Shown here piece by piece: positions 1-8,636 of a stretch of DNA of 64,000 nt; positions within the stretch are counted from its first letter, which is position 1, and each line of letters opens with the position of its first letter. Location: NCBI GenBank assembly GCA_013003075.1, contig JABDLJ010000033.1, positions 1 to 64,000 on the forward strand, read 5' to 3'. Both the position numbers and the translations under genes were made by a program. The DNA comes from Paracoccaceae bacterium (GTDB lineage: Bacteria; Pseudomonadota; Alphaproteobacteria; Rhodobacterales; Rhodobacteraceae). The notes under the pieces are model-generated. The model did no database searches and was not told where the DNA came from. It worked only from the letters and a program-made list of their open reading frames with translations.

Positions 1-764
1 AGGAAACCCAGCCCGCCGCCGAACAGCCCGGCGGTGAAGATCAGGATCTCGCCCGTCCCCGGCACGTAGTGAACGTCGAGGTACTCGGTGAAGTCGACCC
101 GCCCCACAGCGTAGGCGATCACGCCCAGGGTGCCGGCGGCGATCATCACCGGCATGATCGCAAGCCCGTCAAGCCCGTCCGTCAGGTTCACCGAATTGGC
201 CGCCCCCACGATCACGATCATCGCGAAGGGCACGAAGATCAGGCCGAGATTCAACAGCACGTTCTTGAAGACCGGCAGCGCCAGCCGGAAAGACAGATCG
301 TCAGGATGCAGCATCGCCGCCCAGTAGCCCGCGATCGCGGCCACGATCAGCCCGATCCCGAAGCGCACCCGGCCCGAGACACCGGTGACATTGTTCTTGG
401 TCACCTTGGCGTAGTCGTCGGCAAAGCCGATCGCGCCGAAAGAGGCCGTCACGAAGAGGATCAGCCAGACAAACCCGTTGTCGAGCCGCGCCCAGAGCAG
501 CGTGGAAAAGAGCAGCGCCGACAGGATCAAGAGCCCGCCCATGGTCGGTGTACCGGCCTTGGTGACAAGATGGCTTTCGGGGCCGTCATCGCGGATCGGC
601 TGGCCATGTTTCTGGCGCCGGCGCAGCAAGTTGATCAGCGGCTTGCCGAATATGAAGCCGAAGACCAGCGCGGTGAAGAACGCCCCGCCCGCCCGAAACG
701 TGATGTAGCGAAACAGGTTGAAAACGTCGCCCCCATCGGAAAACTCTGTCAGCCAGAACAGCAT
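1..764 (-). CDS. mraY: MraY, phospho-N-acetylmuramoyl-pentapeptide transferase (C-terminus beyond window)
   Basis: MraY is the inner-membrane enzyme that joins UDP-MurNAc-pentapeptide to undecaprenyl phosphate to make lipid I. About 254 N-terminal codons are visible; the rest (family length about 360) lies left of the window. The protein starts MLFWLTEFSD, has hydrophobic membrane segments, a TPTMGG motif near residue 75 and the catalytic GFADDYAKVTKNN stretch (DDxxK type). The start ATG at 764-762 overlaps the murF stop by one base (TGATG), so the two are translationally coupled. It is the last visible gene of the dcw operon. Identity is secure. Confidence 0.95.
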   Translation of the reverse strand, partial: MLFWLTEFSDGGDVFNLFRYITFRAGGAFFTALVFGFIFGKPLINLLRRRQKHGQPIRDDGPESHLVTKAGTPTMGGLLILSALLFSTLLWARLDNGFVWLILFVTASFGAIGFADDYAKVTKNNVTGVSGRVRFGIGLIVAAIAGYWAAMLHPDDLSFRLALPVFKNVLLNLGLIFVPFAMIVIVGAANSVNLTDGLDGLAIMPVMIAAGTLGVIAYAVGRVDFTEYLDVHYVPGTGEILIFTAGLFGGGLGF

Positions 765-2221
765 CAGTCGGCCCCTTCTTCCTGTCTTGAGCGGCGATGG
801 CCCAATTTTCGGATTGCGTCAACCACACTCGACACGCGGCTGCCCTTCGATCCCTTGACCAGCACCACATCGCCGGCATCGACAAGCGTGTGCACCCGGC
901 CCGTCAAATCCTCTGCCGCGCCGACATGGACGCCGCGCTTGGAGCCGGGCAGAGCGTTCCAAAGCGCCTCCATTCGGGGGCCGACGCAATGGATCTGCTC
1001 GATCCCCTCGATCCAGGGCAAGCGGGCGATCTGGGCGTGCAGATCAAGCTCGCGTTCGCCCAACTCCAGCATGTCGCCCAGCACCGCGATCCGGCGCCCG
1101 CGCGAAACCCGGCCGATGCCGTCCACCGGGCGGCAGGCGGCCAACACCTCGAGCGCCACCGCCATCGAGGCGGGATTTGCGTTGAAGGCGTCATCAATAA
1201 GGTCGATCGTCATGTCGTCCTCGACGATGTCGAGAACGATGGTCTCACGGGTGCCACGTCCGGCGGGCGGCGCCCAGCGGCCAAAATCGCTGGCCGCGAC
1301 GTCGGCATCAAGCCCCAGCGCATCCACTACCGCCAAGACCGCCAATGCGTTCATGGCGAAATGCCGCCCCGGCGCACCGATCTTGAAGAGAAGCGGCTGC
1401 CCGCCCGGCCCGGCGGCGCGCACCACGCTGGTCCATTCGGTCATCTTCAGGTCTTTCAGGCGATAGTCGCACCCCTCGGCCGTGCCAAAGCGGCGCACCG
1501 GCCCGCCGCAGGCTTGGGCGGCCTTTTCGACGATTCCCAAAGCCGGCTGCTCGATATCGCCGTTGAATATTGCCGTTCCACCCGCTTCAAGTCCCTGGAA
1601 AATATCCGCTTTTTCGGCCGCTATCCCGCCGATGCTTTCAAAGGCCGCAAGATGGGCCGGCGCGACGGTGGTGATCAAGGCGACATGCGGGCGTGCCAGT
1701 TTTGCCAGCGGAGCGATCTCTTTCGGCGCATTCATACCCACCTCGATCACCGCATACTCGGTGTCGGCTGGCATCCGCGCGAGTGTCAACGGCACGCCCC
1801 AGTGGTTGTTATAGCTGGCCTCGGCGACAAGGGTGCGCCCCTGCCCGGACAGGACATCGCGCAGCATCTCCTTGGTCGAGGTCTTGCCCGCCGAGCCGGT
1901 AATCGCGACCACACGGCCACTGCACCGGGCGCGGCCGGCGCGGCCCAGAGCCTCCAGTCCCGCCAGCACATCCTGCACCTCAAGAAGCGGCACGTCCTTG
2001 GCCACGCCTTCCGGCCGGCGCGAGACAAGCGCCGCCGCCGCGCCTTTTTCCAGCGCGCCGGCCACGAAGTCGTGCCCGTCGCGTATGTCCTTCAGCGCAA
2101 CGAAAAGATCGCCGGGGCAAATCGTGCGGGTGTCGATCGAGACCCCCCGCGCAGTCCAGTTGCCGCTGGTGCGCCCGCCGGTGGCGGCCGCAGCCTCTGC
2201 GGCTGTCCAGAGCGCCGTCAT
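764..2221 (-). CDS. murF: MurF, UDP-MurNAc-tripeptide:D-Ala-D-Ala ligase
   Basis: This 485-residue cytoplasmic Mur ligase adds D-Ala-D-Ala to the peptidoglycan precursor using ATP. The ATP-binding loop TGSAGKTSTKEML is near residue 108, followed by the family motifs NNHWGVPLTL and EVGMNAPKEI and a C-terminal ligase domain. Its length fits MurF. The ATG overlaps the end of murE (ATGA), and the stop overlaps the start of mraY, which places it inside a tightly coupled dcw operon. Confidence 0.97.
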   Translation of the reverse strand: MTALWTAAEAAAATGGRTSGNWTARGVSIDTRTICPGDLFVALKDIRDGHDFVAGALEKGAAAALVSRRPEGVAKDVPLLEVQDVLAGLEALGRAGRARCSGRVVAITGSAGKTSTKEMLRDVLSGQGRTLVAEASYNNHWGVPLTLARMPADTEYAVIEVGMNAPKEIAPLAKLARPHVALITTVAPAHLAAFESIGGIAAEKADIFQGLEAGGTAIFNGDIEQPALGIVEKAAQACGGPVRRFGTAEGCDYRLKDLKMTEWTSVVRAAGPGGQPLLFKIGAPGRHFAMNALAVLAVVDALGLDADVAASDFGRWAPPAGRGTRETIVLDIVEDDMTIDLIDDAFNANPASMAVALEVLAACRPVDGIGRVSRGRRIAVLGDMLELGERELDLHAQIARLPWIEGIEQIHCVGPRMEALWNALPGSKRGVHVGAAEDLTGRVHTLVDAGDVVLVKGSKGSRVSSVVDAIRKLGHRRSRQEEGAD

Positions 2222-3708
2222 GAACCGCCGCCGTCCAGCGCGGAGACCGCGACGCTGGCCTGCTCGGCATCGTCGAAGGGAAAGACATCATCGCCGACGA
2301 TCTGCCCGGTCTCGTGCCCCTTGCCAGCGATCAAAAGCGCGTCGCCCGGGCCCAGAAGGTCGATGCCGCGCAAAATGGCCTCGGCGCGATCGCCGACATT
2401 GTTTGCGTCCGGGCAGCCGGCCATGACCATGGCGCGGATCATATCGGGATCCTCAGATCGCGGATTGTCGTCCGTTACGATCGCGATGTCGGCATAGCGC
2501 GCCGCCGCCTCGCCCATCAGCGCGCGTTTCGATGTATCGCGGTCCCCGCCGGCGCCGAAGACCACCACCAGATTGCCCAGCGCATGCGGGCGCAGCGCCG
2601 TCAGCGCCGTCTTCAGCGCGTCCGGCGTGTGCGCGTAGTCGACAAAGACCGTCGCCCCGTTCTGCCGGGTCGCGGCAAGCTGCATGCGCCCGCGCACGGT
2701 GCCCAGCAAGCCAAGCGCCTGGAACACCTCGTCGGGCTCGGCACCCGACGCGATGCACAGACCGGCCGCCACCAGCGCGTTTTCGGCCTGAAAGCCCCCG
2801 ATCAGGTGCAGACGGGCCTGGCGGGCCTCACCGTTCCACTCAAAGCGCACCTCTTGCCCGGTGGCGTCGAAGCGCTGCGCACGGATCCGCAAGGCGGCAT
2901 CGGGCGCACGGCCGACGGTGAGAAGATCGCAACCGCGATCAAGCGCGATCTCGGCGATTTCGGGGCCGGCGGGATCATCGATGTTGACGACAGCCGTGCC
3001 GTCCTCGGGCAGCACCCGGTCGAAGAGCCCGGCCTTGGCCGCGAAATAGGCCTCGAAGCTGTCGTGATAGTCCAGATGATCCTGGGAAAAATTGGTAAAG
3101 CCTGCCGCGCTTAGCCGGACGCCGTCGAGGCGGCGCTGCTCCAGCCCGTGCGAGGAGGCCTCCATCGCCGCGTGGCTGATCCCTTCATTGGCGATCTGCG
3201 ACAGGATGCGGTGCAGGGTGATCGGCTCGGGCGTGGTGTGCGCCAGCGGCGCCGAGTACGAGCCCTCGACGCCCGTCGTGCCGATATTCACCGCCTCGAT
3301 CCCCATCGCCAGCCAAATCTGGCGCGCGAAGGTCGCAACCGAGGTCTTGCCGTTGGTGCCGGTGACCGCCACCACGGTATCGGGCTGGGTTCCGAACCAC
3401 AGCGCGGCAGCATAGGCCAGCGCCTGGCGGGGATCTTCGAGGATGACCAGCGGTACTTCGCCGCTGTCGGGATCGGCGGCGGCGATGCGCGCGCCGTCGC
3501 GGTCGGTCAGGATCGCCGCAGCGCCCATCCGGGCGGCGAACCGGATGAACTCGGCGCCATGCACGCGCGATCCGGGCAGCGCTGCGAAAAGATAGCCCTG
3601 CTTGACGTCCCGGCTGTCCACCGCAAGACCGGTGATGTGTACATCCGGATGGCCCTGCGCCGTCAGACCGAGCGCTGTCAGGGATGACTCTTTTGCTCGG
3701 GTGCCCAT
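2218..3708 (-). CDS. murE: MurE, UDP-MurNAc-dipeptide:meso-diaminopimelate ligase
   Basis: This 496-residue Mur ligase adds the third amino acid to the stem peptide. The ATP loop VTGTNGKTSVA is near residue 115. The motif DNPRSEDP in the C-terminal domain is the signature of enzymes selecting meso-diaminopimelate, as expected for a Gram-negative cell wall. It lies 14 bases downstream of the ftsI stop and overlaps murF by four bases. Start and identity are well supported. Confidence 0.97.
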   Translation of the reverse strand: MGTRAKESSLTALGLTAQGHPDVHITGLAVDSRDVKQGYLFAALPGSRVHGAEFIRFAARMGAAAILTDRDGARIAAADPDSGEVPLVILEDPRQALAYAAALWFGTQPDTVVAVTGTNGKTSVATFARQIWLAMGIEAVNIGTTGVEGSYSAPLAHTTPEPITLHRILSQIANEGISHAAMEASSHGLEQRRLDGVRLSAAGFTNFSQDHLDYHDSFEAYFAAKAGLFDRVLPEDGTAVVNIDDPAGPEIAEIALDRGCDLLTVGRAPDAALRIRAQRFDATGQEVRFEWNGEARQARLHLIGGFQAENALVAAGLCIASGAEPDEVFQALGLLGTVRGRMQLAATRQNGATVFVDYAHTPDALKTALTALRPHALGNLVVVFGAGGDRDTSKRALMGEAAARYADIAIVTDDNPRSEDPDMIRAMVMAGCPDANNVGDRAEAILRGIDLLGPGDALLIAGKGHETGQIVGDDVFPFDDAEQASVAVSALDGGGS

Positions 3709-3722
3709 GCCTGCGATCGCCT

Positions 3723-5507
3723 CTAGTTTGAGGTGAGTGTTACCGCAACGCGGGGGCCGGGTTCAATGGCTGGCGCAAGGCCAAGAAGCGGAGCCGTGCG
3801 GCGGATCACCTCGGCAGCGACCGGAACCGCGGTCCAGCCCGCCGTCCGGCGCGGTTTCTCGCCCGAAGTTTCGACCGGCTCATCCAGCGTGACGACCAGG
3901 ACATATCGTGGATCGTCGGCGGGAAAGACGCTGGCGAATGTCGCGATCACCTTGTCCTCGTAGTAGCCGCCGCCCCGCTCTTTGGGCTTGTCGGCGGTGC
4001 CGGTCTTGCCGGCCACCTTGTAGCCATCGACCTCGCCGAAGGAGGCGGTGCCCCGCTCGACGACCTGACGCAGCAAATCGCGGGCGATCAAGGACGTCCG
4101 TTCAGAGACAACACGCGGGCCCGGCTCGGGCGCGCTTTGCCGCAAGAGCGTCGGGGTGACTTTCGTGCCGCCGTTCAAAAGCGAAGCATAGGCGCTTGCC
4201 AGATGCAGCGGGCTGGCCGAGAGCCCGTGCCCGTAAGAGATTGTCATGGTCGAGATCTCGGACCAGTTCCTTGGCAATAGCGGCTTCGCGCCGGGCGCCT
4301 CGACCAGTTCGACCGGTGTCGGCTCCATGAAACCAAGCGTGCGAAGGAAGTCCTGCTGACGCTCGGCGCCGATATTCATCGCGATCCGCGCAGTACCGAT
4401 ATTCGATGACTTTACAATGACATCCTCGACCGACATCGCATCGCCGTAATACCGAAAATCGCGGATCCGGTGCTTGCCCCAGGTCAGCGGCCCCTTTGTG
4501 TCGATGATCGTGCCGGTGTTGACGAGGCCGGCGTCGATGGCTTGGGCCGCCGCGAAGATCTTGAAGGTCGAGCCAAGCTCGTAGACCCCCTGCACCGCGC
4601 GGTTGAACAGCGGGCTGTCGGACGCGTTACCCGTCGTCAGTGGCACCGGCCGGTTGTTGGGATCGAAGTCGGGCAGCGAGACAAGGCTGACAATTTCGCC
4701 TGTCCGCGCATCCATCAGCACGGCCGCCGCGCCCTTGGCGTTCATCAGCTTCATGCCGCCATAGAGTACCCGTTCGGTCGCGGCCTGAACGCTGAGATCC
4801 AAGGACAGCTGCAATGGCGCGCGGCCGTTACCGGGATCGCGCAAGTAGTCGTCGAAGCGCTTTTCAATGCCCGCGATGCCGATGACCTCGGCCGAGTGCA
4901 CCCCCTCGCGGCCAAAGCTCGCCCCGCCCAGCACATGCGCTGCCAGGCTGCCGTTGGGGTAAAGGCGCATCTCGCGCGGGCCGAACATCAGACCGGGCTC
5001 GCCGATGTCGTGCACCGCCTGCTTCTGCTCGGGAGAGATCTTGCGCTTGACCCAGATGAACTTGCGGCTGCCGGTGAACTGCTTGACCAGCTTGGCTTCC
5101 GTCAGGTCGGGGAATATCTGGGCCAGAGCCGCTGCCGCCCCGCGCGGATCGATCATGATCTGCGGCTGCGCATAAAGCGAATTCGTGGCCAGGTTGGTTG
5201 CCAGGATACGTCCATTTCTGTCAACGATATCAGAGCGTTGCGCAATAATCGCCGCGCCGGTGGCCGAGGCGCGCGGCTCGACCGGGTCCGATGCCGCCAT
5301 CAGCGCCATGCGCCCGCCGACAAGAAAGAACGCGCAGAAAAAGAAGATGCCAAGCACCAGAAGCCGCCCCTCGGCGCGCTCGCGATCCTGGTCGCGCATC
5401 TCTTCATGGCGCAGGCGCAGGTTTTCGCGCTCGATCGTGTCTGGGTTTTCTCCCCGTGCGCGCGCATCCAGGATCCGCGCAAGCGGGCGCAGCGGTATCC
5501 GTGTCAT
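3723..5507 (-). CDS. ftsI: FtsI/PBP3, division-specific peptidoglycan transpeptidase
   Basis: This is the septal transpeptidase of the divisome, a bitopic inner-membrane protein with a periplasmic catalytic domain (594 residues). After a cytoplasmic N-terminus of about 50 residues there is one membrane anchor (LLVLGIFFFCAFFLVGG). Next come the PBP dimerisation domain and then the transpeptidase motifs STFK (in ELGSTFKIF), SSN (KSSNIG) and KTGT (AGKTGTADK). All active-site motifs are present. The start ATG overlaps the ftsL stop by four bases. Confidence 0.97.
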   Translation of the reverse strand: MTRIPLRPLARILDARARGENPDTIERENLRLRHEEMRDQDRERAEGRLLVLGIFFFCAFFLVGGRMALMAASDPVEPRASATGAAIIAQRSDIVDRNGRILATNLATNSLYAQPQIMIDPRGAAAALAQIFPDLTEAKLVKQFTGSRKFIWVKRKISPEQKQAVHDIGEPGLMFGPREMRLYPNGSLAAHVLGGASFGREGVHSAEVIGIAGIEKRFDDYLRDPGNGRAPLQLSLDLSVQAATERVLYGGMKLMNAKGAAAVLMDARTGEIVSLVSLPDFDPNNRPVPLTTGNASDSPLFNRAVQGVYELGSTFKIFAAAQAIDAGLVNTGTIIDTKGPLTWGKHRIRDFRYYGDAMSVEDVIVKSSNIGTARIAMNIGAERQQDFLRTLGFMEPTPVELVEAPGAKPLLPRNWSEISTMTISYGHGLSASPLHLASAYASLLNGGTKVTPTLLRQSAPEPGPRVVSERTSLIARDLLRQVVERGTASFGEVDGYKVAGKTGTADKPKERGGGYYEDKVIATFASVFPADDPRYVLVVTLDEPVETSGEKPRRTAGWTAVPVAAEVIRRTAPLLGLAPAIEPGPRVAVTLTSN

Positions 5508-5851
5508 TCGGCGTCTTCCTGCGTGCCGCGCACATCGAAGATACGCAAGCCGGGATCAAGTTCGGGCTCGGGATAGGCGACGTAGTCGACGCTTCCGAAT
5601 TGCTCTGGCGAGAGCGGCATCAGCCCGAGGCGGTCGAAGTTCAGCTCGGCAAGATCGCGAAGTCGCTCGGGGCGGTTGAGATAGGCCCATTCGGCGCGCA
5701 GAACGCCAACCTGCTCACGCAGGTGCGCGATATCCGTCTGTAGGCCGTCGACCTTCTTCAGCGCTGTCTGGGTTTGGTAGTTCTGCGAATACGCCCAGAA
5801 CGCAAGCCCCATAACGGCAAGGGCCGATATGACGTAAAACACTGATTTCAT
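5504..5851 (-). CDS. ftsL: FtsL, divisome bitopic protein
   Basis: FtsL is a small division protein that links FtsQ and FtsB to FtsWI. The 115-residue product has a short N-terminus, one membrane segment ([18 protein letters not shown]) and a periplasmic coiled coil rich in heptad-like leucines. I chose the ATG at 5851 because GGGGAG lies about 10 bases upstream and it overlaps the rsmH stop as ATGA. A TTG at 5869 would add six residues and is less likely. Sequence conservation is weak in this family, so the call rests mainly on topology, size and position between rsmH and ftsI. Confidence 0.88.
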   Translation of the reverse strand: MKSVFYVISALAVMGLAFWAYSQNYQTQTALKKVDGLQTDIAHLREQVGVLRAEWAYLNRPERLRDLAELNFDRLGLMPLSPEQFGSVDYVAYPEPELDPGLRIFDVRGTQEDAE

Positions 5852-6870
5852 TTTGTTGTTTCTCCCCAATTTTTGATTTTTGGCAGACCGAGCGTGGACC
5901 GGTCTGCAAGTTCTGCGGGTGCGCTCGTGCGGATCCCGTAGCGCAGAAGCGCCGAGCGAGAGCGCGGGTTTCGCGCCAGTTCGTCCGCATCGGCGGAGAC
6001 CGCCTTGTTGCGCGCCTCAAAGCGCGGCGCGACTTGCGGTGCGTCCGGCGCGTAGCGGCTACCGCCGCCGCCCGCACTGGCGCGATCCTTGAAGAACCGT
6101 TTCACGATGCGGTCTTCCAGCGAGTGAAAGCTGACGACGGCCAGAAAGCCGCCGGGCTTCAGCGCGCGTTCGGCGGCCTCCAGCCCCTCGACCAGTTCGC
6201 CGAACTCGTTGTTCACCGCGATCCGGATCGCCTGGAAGCTGCGGGTGGCCGGATGGCTCTGCCCCGGTTTGCGCCGCGGAAGGCAGCGCTCGATGATCTC
6301 GGCAAGCTGCGCCGTGGTGACGATCGGCGCGACATCGCGCGCCCCCACGATCGCGCGGGCGATCCGCCGCGAGGCACGCTCTTCGCCATACTGAAAGAGA
6401 ATGTCGGCCAGAACCGTCTCTTCCTCGCCGTTGACGAGATCGGCGGCGCTTGGGCCCGCCTGGCTCATCCGCATATCGAGCGGACCGTCCGACATGAACG
6501 AAAAGCCGCGCTCGGGCCGATCGAGCTGCATCGATGAAACGCCCAGATCAAGCACGATGCCGTCCAGCGGCTGATCTGCATAGCTGTCTAGCTGGCTGAA
6601 ATTGCCCTGCACGAGAGTCAGGCAGTCTTTGTACTCCGGTGCCCAGTCCGCCACCATCTCGAACACGGCCGGGTCGCGATCCACGCCGATGACATGCGCA
6701 GCGCCCGCATCAAGCAGCCCGCGCGTATAGCCGCCGGCGCCGAACGTGCCATCAAGCCAGTGCCCGGTCACGCGCGGCTCGCCCCGCGGCGGGGCGGCGT
6801 CGATGATCGGGTCGAGCAATACCGGAATATGGGGCGCATCAGAACGAGACCTGCCTGCCGTCGCAGCCAT
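5848..6870 (-). CDS. rsmH: RsmH (MraW), 16S rRNA (cytosine-1402-N4)-methyltransferase
   Basis: RsmH methylates C1402 of 16S rRNA with S-adenosylmethionine. The 340-residue protein has the SAM-binding motif [14 protein letters not shown] near residue 43, the [11 protein letters not shown] motif, the PDGPLDMRM-type segment (here SDGPLDMRM) and [13 protein letters not shown] in the C-terminal half, all typical of the family. It starts three bases after the mraZ stop and overlaps ftsL at its end, the standard dcw order. Confidence 0.97.
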   Translation of the reverse strand: MAATAGRSRSDAPHIPVLLDPIIDAAPPRGEPRVTGHWLDGTFGAGGYTRGLLDAGAAHVIGVDRDPAVFEMVADWAPEYKDCLTLVQGNFSQLDSYADQPLDGIVLDLGVSSMQLDRPERGFSFMSDGPLDMRMSQAGPSAADLVNGEEETVLADILFQYGEERASRRIARAIVGARDVAPIVTTAQLAEIIERCLPRRKPGQSHPATRSFQAIRIAVNNEFGELVEGLEAAERALKPGGFLAVVSFHSLEDRIVKRFFKDRASAGGGGSRYAPDAPQVAPRFEARNKAVSADADELARNPRSRSALLRYGIRTSAPAELADRSTLGLPKIKNWGETTK

Positions 6871-6873
6871 CCC

Positions 6874-7377
6874 TCACTCTCCCTTGGTCTGGTCCAGCAG
6901 GACAAGCGGGTCGAAATCCTCGTCGAACTGGTCAAGCCAGGCTTCGGTTTTCGACTGCTCGACCTCTTCATAGGTCTCGGGCTTCCAGACCTGGAATGTA
7001 TCGCCGGTGGCGATGAAGTAGGCCTCGCCCTCAAGACCGATTTTCGAGCGCAGCTTGGCGGGAAGTACGATCCGGCCGGTGTCGTCTATGGTGGTTTGAA
7101 TGGACTGGCCGTTGAACAGCCGCTCCAGCATGCGCCGCTCGATGGTGCCGCGCGGCATGCCTGCGATCTTCTCGTCCACTTCCTGCGCCGCTTCGATGGT
7201 GTAGCATTCCAGATAGGCGCGGCGATGATCGCCGTAGACGATAACCAGCTCAGGCGGCTTGCCTTCGGTCCAGGTCGGGTCACCGGCTTCCAGCACACGG
7301 CGAAAATGGGCCGGGATCGACACCCTGCCCTTACCGTCCACCTTCTGGTGAAACTCACCTCTGAACCTGCGACCCAC
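6874..7377 (-). CDS. mraZ: MraZ, dcw operon transcriptional regulator
   Basis: MraZ is an AbrB/SpoVT-like DNA-binding protein at the head of the dcw operon; in Escherichia coli it binds TGGGN repeats and represses its own operon. This 167-residue form is slightly longer than the E. coli protein. It carries the two swapped-hairpin repeats, visible as DGKGRVSIPAHFR and DDTGRIVLPAKLR, and has an acidic C-terminal tail. Phased TGGGA-like repeats lie about 260 bases upstream, although on the opposite strand to the E. coli arrangement. Confidence 0.95.
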   Translation of the reverse strand: MGRRFRGEFHQKVDGKGRVSIPAHFRRVLEAGDPTWTEGKPPELVIVYGDHRRAYLECYTIEAAQEVDEKIAGMPRGTIERRMLERLFNGQSIQTTIDDTGRIVLPAKLRSKIGLEGEAYFIATGDTFQVWKPETYEEVEQSKTEAWLDQFDEDFDPLVLLDQTKGE

Positions 7378-7413
7378 TGTCCCGCGGCGCCTTTCCTATA
7401 TGTCCTGATCGAC

Positions 7414-7481
7414 CCCCGAGACGGAAACGGCGGGTTGAACTGCTGCCACTGTTCAACCCGCCGCCCTCGTCCCGTCTCCGG
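7414..7481 (-). promoter_or_regulatory. Nested hairpin in the mraZ 5' leader
   Basis: A perfect 12 bp inverted repeat, GGCGGGTTGAAC at 7429-7440 and GTTCAACCCGCC at 7451-7462, encloses a 10-base loop. A second pair, GAGACGG at 7419-7425 and CCGTCTC near 7472-7478, flanks it and can extend the stem. There is no T-run, so it is not an ordinary intrinsic terminator. It lies 40-100 bases upstream of the mraZ start and would be in the mRNA leader if transcription begins further upstream. Function is not known; an RNA structure or a protein-binding site is possible. Confidence 0.6.
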
Positions 7482-7636
7482 GGTGTCCAGCTGCGCGCGC
7501 CACCTGGGGGGATGTCTGCTCGCCCGCGCGCCGGATCTCTGTCGTTTGATGAGCGGGGTGCCTGTATGAAACCTGCTCTTGGATCATGGGGTCTTTTTGC
7601 CCCTTAGTTCCCGTTCATCGCAGTTAAGGGGATGCC

Positions 7637-7685
7637 ATGGGAAAACATGGTAATCAATAGAAAACTTAGGAAATCATGGGAAGTC
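7637..7685 (+). promoter_or_regulatory. Phased TGGGA-like repeats, possible MraZ boxes
   Basis: Five related pentamers occur at a 9-10 base spacing: TGGGA at 7638, TGGTA at 7648, TAGAA at 7658, TAGGA at 7667 and TGGGA at 7677. Each is followed by an A-rich spacer. Known MraZ sites are direct repeats of TGGGN with 5-base spacers, which is the same 10 bp period. Here the repeats read on the plus strand while mraZ is on the minus strand, and two of the five are degenerate. The assignment is therefore an inference. Confidence 0.45.
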
Positions 7686-8154
7686 ACAAGGCATCGGCGG
7701 ACTTCTGCACGTTCCAGCCAAGTGATTTATGAGCCTGTATCACTACAATATGTGTATCAGTCTACCTAAATGTCTATATCTTGTAGGTCTTTGCACGATC
7801 AAAAAAGTACCATTTATTCCCAACAAATCGAGTGTTTTGCCCAGAGACCTAGAGTATGAGGCCCCGGTGATGCGCTTCGGTGTCAGGTAATGCTGCGAAC
7901 TCGCGGTATGATTCGCCCAGATGGATCAGCCGTCCCATGAAATACCATCAGGCCCAGAGGCGCAGGCCGCCGACGTGATCGCGACGGATCCGTGATGAGC
8001 CCCGGCCCTGCGGCCAGCGCCCGGCGACTGATCGAATTCTTGTCAGATCTTTTCTCTAACTGCTCAAATTCCAACCGATGCACCGGTCTTTTTGCCGAAG
8101 CGTCGTGCAGATCGGATCATGCAATTGCTGCATAGCGGCATTGCGGCGATATTC
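7682..8154. other. Long non-coding spacer between mraZ and the DUF1127 gene
   Basis: About 470 bases with no supported gene. The part from 7740 to 7840 is clearly AT-richer than its surroundings and is the likely place for the dcw promoter on the minus strand, but I could not pick a convincing -35/-10 pair. A short inverted repeat (CCCCTTA at 7600-7606, TAAGGGG at 7625-7631) lies just to its left. Confidence 0.5.
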
Positions 8155-8181
8155 CTTGTGCAGGTGCAGCAAAAGCATACC
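8155..8181 (+). promoter_or_regulatory. Candidate heat-shock sigma factor (RpoH-type) promoter
   Basis: A CTTGTG box at 8155-8160 and CATACC at 8176-8181 are separated by 15 bases, about 67 bases upstream of the DUF1127 gene. In Rhodobacter sphaeroides the homologous ccaF1-CcsR locus is transcribed from an RpoHI/RpoHII promoter with a CTTG -35 box, so a promoter of this type is expected here. The match is partial and the choice of boxes is tentative. Confidence 0.3.
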
Positions 8182-8247
8182 TTCACACTCAACGGAAGGC
8201 GGCAACGTGACAGCATCCGCCGAAGCACAAATAAGTGAGCTAAGACG

Positions 8248-8463
8248 ATGAGCACGATATCCATTTTCTCCCTGCGCGGAAGCGCGATGGGATCGAGATT
8301 GCGAAATGCAACCCATGCGGTGCGTCAGCACATCGCCTTGCAGCGCCGCTATCGCCAGACGCTGGACGAGCTGAGCAACCTGAGGCCCCACGAGTTGTCG
8401 GATCTGGGCATTGCCCATGGCGACATCCACCGGGTCGCCTGGCAGAGCGCCAACGGCCTTTAG
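8248..8463 (+). CDS. ccaF1: DUF1127 small protein, CcaF1-like
   Basis: A 71-residue basic protein. Its C-terminal half (YRQTLDELSNL, then LSDLGIAHGDI) is the DUF1127 motif, an arginine-rich helical segment found in small RNA-binding proteins of alphaproteobacteria. In R. sphaeroides the corresponding CcaF1 is an RNA-binding protein co-transcribed with the CcsR small RNAs and acts in RNA maturation and turnover during stress. The gene is followed immediately by a CCTCCTCCC double-hairpin RNA, which is the main support for the CcaF1 name rather than another DUF1127 paralogue. The Shine-Dalgarno sequence is weak. Confidence 0.85.
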   Translation: MSTISIFSLRGSAMGSRLRNATHAVRQHIALQRRYRQTLDELSNLRPHELSDLGIAHGDIHRVAWQSANGL

Positions 8464-8478
8464 GCCTTATTTCGAGAT

Positions 8479-8555
8479 CAGAGACCCGTCCTCCTCCCTG
8501 GGTTCTCTGTACTGAGCGGTGGTACCTCCTCCTCCCTGGTGCCACCGCTTTTTTT
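8479..8555 (+). ncRNA. CcsR-type (cuckoo) small RNA with two CCUCCUCCC loops
   Basis: Two consecutive stem-loops directly follow the DUF1127 stop. Stem one pairs CAGAGACCC (8479-8487) with GGGTTCTCTG (8500-8509), with one bulge, and its loop contains CCTCCTCCC at 8490-8498. Stem two pairs 8515-8526 with 8538-8549, and its loop contains CCTCCTCCC at 8528-8536. This is the architecture of the conserved CCUCCUCCC-motif stress-induced RNAs of alphaproteobacteria, processed from a DUF1127 mRNA. The loops match an anti-Shine-Dalgarno sequence. Only one copy is present here, whereas R. sphaeroides has four in tandem. Confidence 0.85.
8515..8555 (+). terminator. Intrinsic terminator of the ccaF1-CcsR transcript
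   Basis: A 12 bp stem (AGCGGTGGTACC at 8515-8526, GGTGCCACCGCT at 8538-8549, with one G-U pair) is followed by seven T residues at 8549-8555. It forms the second hairpin of the small RNA and also ends the transcript. Confidence 0.9.
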
Positions 8556-8567
8556 GTTCAGGACATG

Positions 8568-8602
8568 AAAAAGCCGCCCGCGTCATGAACGCAGGCGGCT
8601 TT
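8568..8602 (-). terminator. Intrinsic terminator for the Hint-domain gene
   Basis: The stem pairs AAAGCCGCC at 8570-8578 with GGCGGCTTT at 8594-8602, plus inner GCGT/ACGC pairing. On the minus strand it is followed by a run of T residues (complement of 8568-8572). It ends the minus-strand gene at 8637 and separates it from the convergent CcsR transcript. Confidence 0.85.
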
Positions 8603-8636
8603 CAAATCGTGGGGCGGCTATATCGGCGCGCGGATC

